A stretch of 8,653 nt of DNA, from contig JBAROU010000011.1 in the NCBI GenBank assembly GCA_049642385.1, positions 1 to 8,653 on the forward strand. The letters are read 5' to 3'. Both the position numbers and the translations under genes were made by a program. Source of the DNA: JBAROU01 sp049642385. Its GTDB lineage: Bacteria > Chloroflexota > Dehalococcoidia > DSTF01 > RBG-16-68-14. Shown here piece by piece: positions 7,266 to 8,653 of this stretch; within the stretch, counting starts at the first letter, position 1; every line of letters begins with the position of its first letter. The notes beneath the pieces were generated by a model. The model was not told where the DNA came from and ran no database searches. It saw only the letters and a program-made list of their open reading frames with translations.

Positions 7266-8288
7266 CTAGGGCTGTTGCACTCTTAGAATCTCAGATGACG
7301 GAAATTTGAGGATGTCGTTCCCGCCATCGGCCCGTCTGACTACAATGAACCCCTGGCCTTGACCGACGTATCTAAGCTCTGGACTAACGAATTCGTTACC
7401 CATGTCGGTCCAGTCTGGCGCTAGCTGGTCGTGCGAGGCGAGAACCACCACCTGCTGCCCAAAGTCCGTGGTCTCTGCGTTCTTTTCTGCGTAACCCAGT
7501 AGGTTCCCGCTAACGTACGGCGTTACGGTCAGCAACAGCAGAATAATGACGACTAGCATGGGTAACCCTGGTTTCGCCGCAGCATGCGAAGGCGACACAA
7601 GCGTATACCCAAAGTATAAGACCAAGCCACCCCCGGCTAGCGTCACAGCGTTTAGGCCAAGTACCAATAGGGCTGTCCTCCAGCCCTCCGTAAACCACAA
7701 CAGGGCGCTAGGCCCCACAACCGCGGAGCTCATGAAGAGAACAAATAGCGCGTCGGGCGCTCTAGCAGGAAGACGCCCAGAGATTCGTGCTACGAAGGGA
7801 TAGAGTTGTACTTCTTCCATGCGGCGCCGTATGGCCTGATTTTCGACGATCTGTTTTTCGACTTCGGTGCGTAGCGACGGCGCTTCGTCATACAACGCAT
7901 CAAGTTCTCGATCGAGATCATCGCTGTGGCCTTCGAGAACTAGCCTCTTGTTGGCCGCGTTCAGACGTCCGATCCACCCATTGTGTTTAGCCAGTAAGTC
8001 TTCCTGCTGACTAATGAGTGCGTCGACCGGGGCGAGGTGCTCAGAAAATCTTGCAGTGACGCCGATTAGCCATATGGTTCCCGCGACGGCGAGGAAGGCG
8101 GGAAGCAGGCTGCGCCAGCTCGCGAACATGATGTCTTGAAGAGAGACATCCAGATCGCTCAGGCTGACTCCGAAGACACCATAGTAAGATTGGAGATATA
8201 TGCGGCCTGCAACGTAAGAGGCGAGCAAGAAAAGACCTGAAGCGGCGGATAACGCGCCGAGGTGTTCGAGGACAGTTCGCCAGTTCAT
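7266..8288 (-). CDS. Five-helix membrane protein of unknown function
   Basis: A 340-residue integral membrane protein I cannot assign to a named family. Likely membrane helices are at about 12-30, 58-78, 178-199, 204-228 and 243-262. The segment after helix 1 reads YYGVFGVSLSDLDVSLQDI, a pattern I associate with uncharacterised membrane proteins. Between helices 2 and 3 lies a charged, helical, coiled-coil-like region (about 85-165), probably cytoplasmic. The last 75 residues form a small soluble domain, probably on the outer face if the N-terminus is inside. The start ATG at 8286-8288 is preferred over the ATG at 8319-8321 because it precedes the first helix directly, has GAGG just upstream, and overlaps a small upstream frame as ATGA. 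Sixty-base samples here are 48-52% GC by hand count, against 67-77% in yraN and rnhB, which suggests acquisition by transfer. Confidence 0.8.
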   Translation of the reverse strand: MNWRTVLEHLGALSAASGLFLLASYVAGRIYLQSYYGVFGVSLSDLDVSLQDIMFASWRSLLPAFLAVAGTIWLIGVTARFSEHLAPVDALISQQEDLLAKHNGWIGRLNAANKRLVLEGHSDDLDRELDALYDEAPSLRTEVEKQIVENQAIRRRMEEVQLYPFVARISGRLPARAPDALFVLFMSSAVVGPSALLWFTEGWRTALLVLGLNAVTLAGGGLVLYFGYTLVSPSHAAAKPGLPMLVVIILLLLTVTPYVSGNLLGYAEKNAETTDFGQQVVVLASHDQLAPDWTDMGNEFVSPELRYVGQGQGFIVVRRADGGNDILKFPSSEILRVQQP

Positions 8289-8359
8289 AAGCCTCGCATG
8301 GGCAGAACAGCACCGCACCATGGGCAGATGCCCTGGGTGATGCTCTCACGCTCCATCAT
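8285..8359 (-). CDS. Possible small zinc-knuckle ORF coupled to the membrane protein gene
   Basis: A 24-codon frame starting ATG-ATG at 8359 and ending TGA at 8285-8287. It contains ICPWCGAVLP, a CxxCG knuckle of the kind seen in zinc ribbons. Its TGA overlaps the membrane protein's ATG (ATGA), a layout typical of translational coupling. GGGGA lies about 4 nt upstream of the first ATG. With only one CxxC pair, it would need two copies or a partner to hold zinc. It could also be a regulatory leader frame or chance. Confidence 0.35.
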   Translation of the reverse strand: MMERESITQGICPWCGAVLPMRGL

Positions 8360-8382
8360 GCCGTCCCCACGCCGCCCAAAGG

Positions 8383-8411
8383 TTATCACACATGAGAGCC
8401 TTCGCTATCAT
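8383..8411 (+). promoter_or_regulatory. Candidate promoter of yraN with leaderless start
   Basis: -35 TTATCA (8383-8388, 4/6), 17-nt spacer, -10 TATCAT (8406-8411). Only 6 nt separate the -10 from the yraN ATG, so transcription would begin at or beside the A of the ATG. No Shine-Dalgarno is present, which is consistent with this. Confidence 0.45.
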
Positions 8412-8417
8412 GCGGCC

Positions 8418-8653
8418 ATGACCTCCCGCCGTTCCCTCGGTGACTTCGGCGAGCGCGTAGCCATAGCGCATCTCGAGGCGAAGGGCTACCGCGTCCTCGC
8501 CACCAAGTTCCGCGTGCGTGAGGGCGAGGTGGACATCGTCGCTGAGCGCGACGGCGTCGTCGCCTTCGTCGAGGTGAAGACCCGCCGCGGCGACGCCATG
8601 GGCGCCGCCATCGAGGGCGTCGATGCGCGGAAAGCCCAGCGCCTGCTCCTCGT
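8418..8653 (+). CDS. yraN: YraN/UPF0102 family putative endonuclease, N-terminal part (3' end outside window)
   Basis: The first 78 codons of a UPF0102 protein, a family with a Holliday-junction-resolvase/restriction-endonuclease-like fold. The sequence opens MTSRRSLGDFGERVAIAHLE. It then has KGYRVLATKFRVREGEVDIVA and VAFVEVKTRR, carrying the family's GE-x-D and E-x-K acidic/lysine motif around residues 36-54. It ends in the usual DARKAQRL segment. The biochemical role is not well settled; a nuclease function is inferred from the fold. The family is about 120 residues long, so roughly a third is missing at the window edge. The start is the only reasonable ATG; it lacks a Shine-Dalgarno and has a -10-like hexamer 6 nt upstream. 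It commonly neighbours rnhB; here the accessory cargo separates them, and a relic of its 5' end lies at 5745. Confidence 0.93.
   Translation, partial: MTSRRSLGDFGERVAIAHLEAKGYRVLATKFRVREGEVDIVAERDGVVAFVEVKTRRGDAMGAAIEGVDARKAQRLLL

Noticed and set aside
8041..8349. Alternative minus-strand frame over the membrane protein start
   Set aside because: It is Arg-rich, has no motif, and overlaps a frame with clear membrane helices.
5745..8468. Treating the cargo as a transposon
   Set aside because: No transposase, terminal inverted repeats or exact short target duplication is visible; the flanking similarity is coding-derived yraN sequence.

Overview
This is a GC-rich bacterial window. It carries conserved housekeeping genes on both strands and one lower-GC accessory stretch near the right end. 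The proteins suggest a high-GC member of the Chloroflexota (Dehalococcoidia- or Thermomicrobia-like). That placement rests on general protein flavour and was not tested by any search. An MreB points to a rod-shaped cell.

Layout, left to right: the 3' two-thirds of mreB (+) is followed 15 nt later by a small VOC-fold protein (+). It converges on rex (-), the NADH/NAD+-sensing repressor. Upstream of rex on the same strand lies ftsH (-), the membrane AAA+ zinc protease, with a clear hairpin terminator after its stop. The rex promoter carries an 18-bp near-match to the Rex operator across its predicted start site, so autoregulation is likely. Next come a 4-oxalocrotonate-tautomerase-like gene (-) and, divergently, rnhB (+, RNase HII). 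rnhB converges with a small lipoprotein gene (-), and their stop codons share the bases CTAG.

The accessory stretch runs from about 5745 to 8417. It begins with a broken 5' relic of yraN (about 89 nt). This relic runs directly into a gene for a GNAT acetyltransferase fused in frame to a class I methyltransferase (+). A convergent, AT-richer gene follows for a five-helix membrane protein of unknown function (-), preceded by and overlapping a 24-codon frame with a CPWCG zinc-knuckle motif. An intact yraN (+) starts at 8418 and runs off the window. The relic and the true yraN start are imperfect direct repeats flanking the cargo. This is the most interesting structural signal here: cargo appears to have entered, or been exchanged, at the rnhB-yraN neighbourhood.

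How the genes relate: mreB, ftsH, rnhB and yraN are core cell-shape, membrane-quality-control and nucleic-acid maintenance genes, and rex is a redox regulator. The GNAT-methyltransferase and the membrane protein are convergent, so nothing shows they form one system. I found no CRISPR array, tRNA, rRNA, transposase or integrase.
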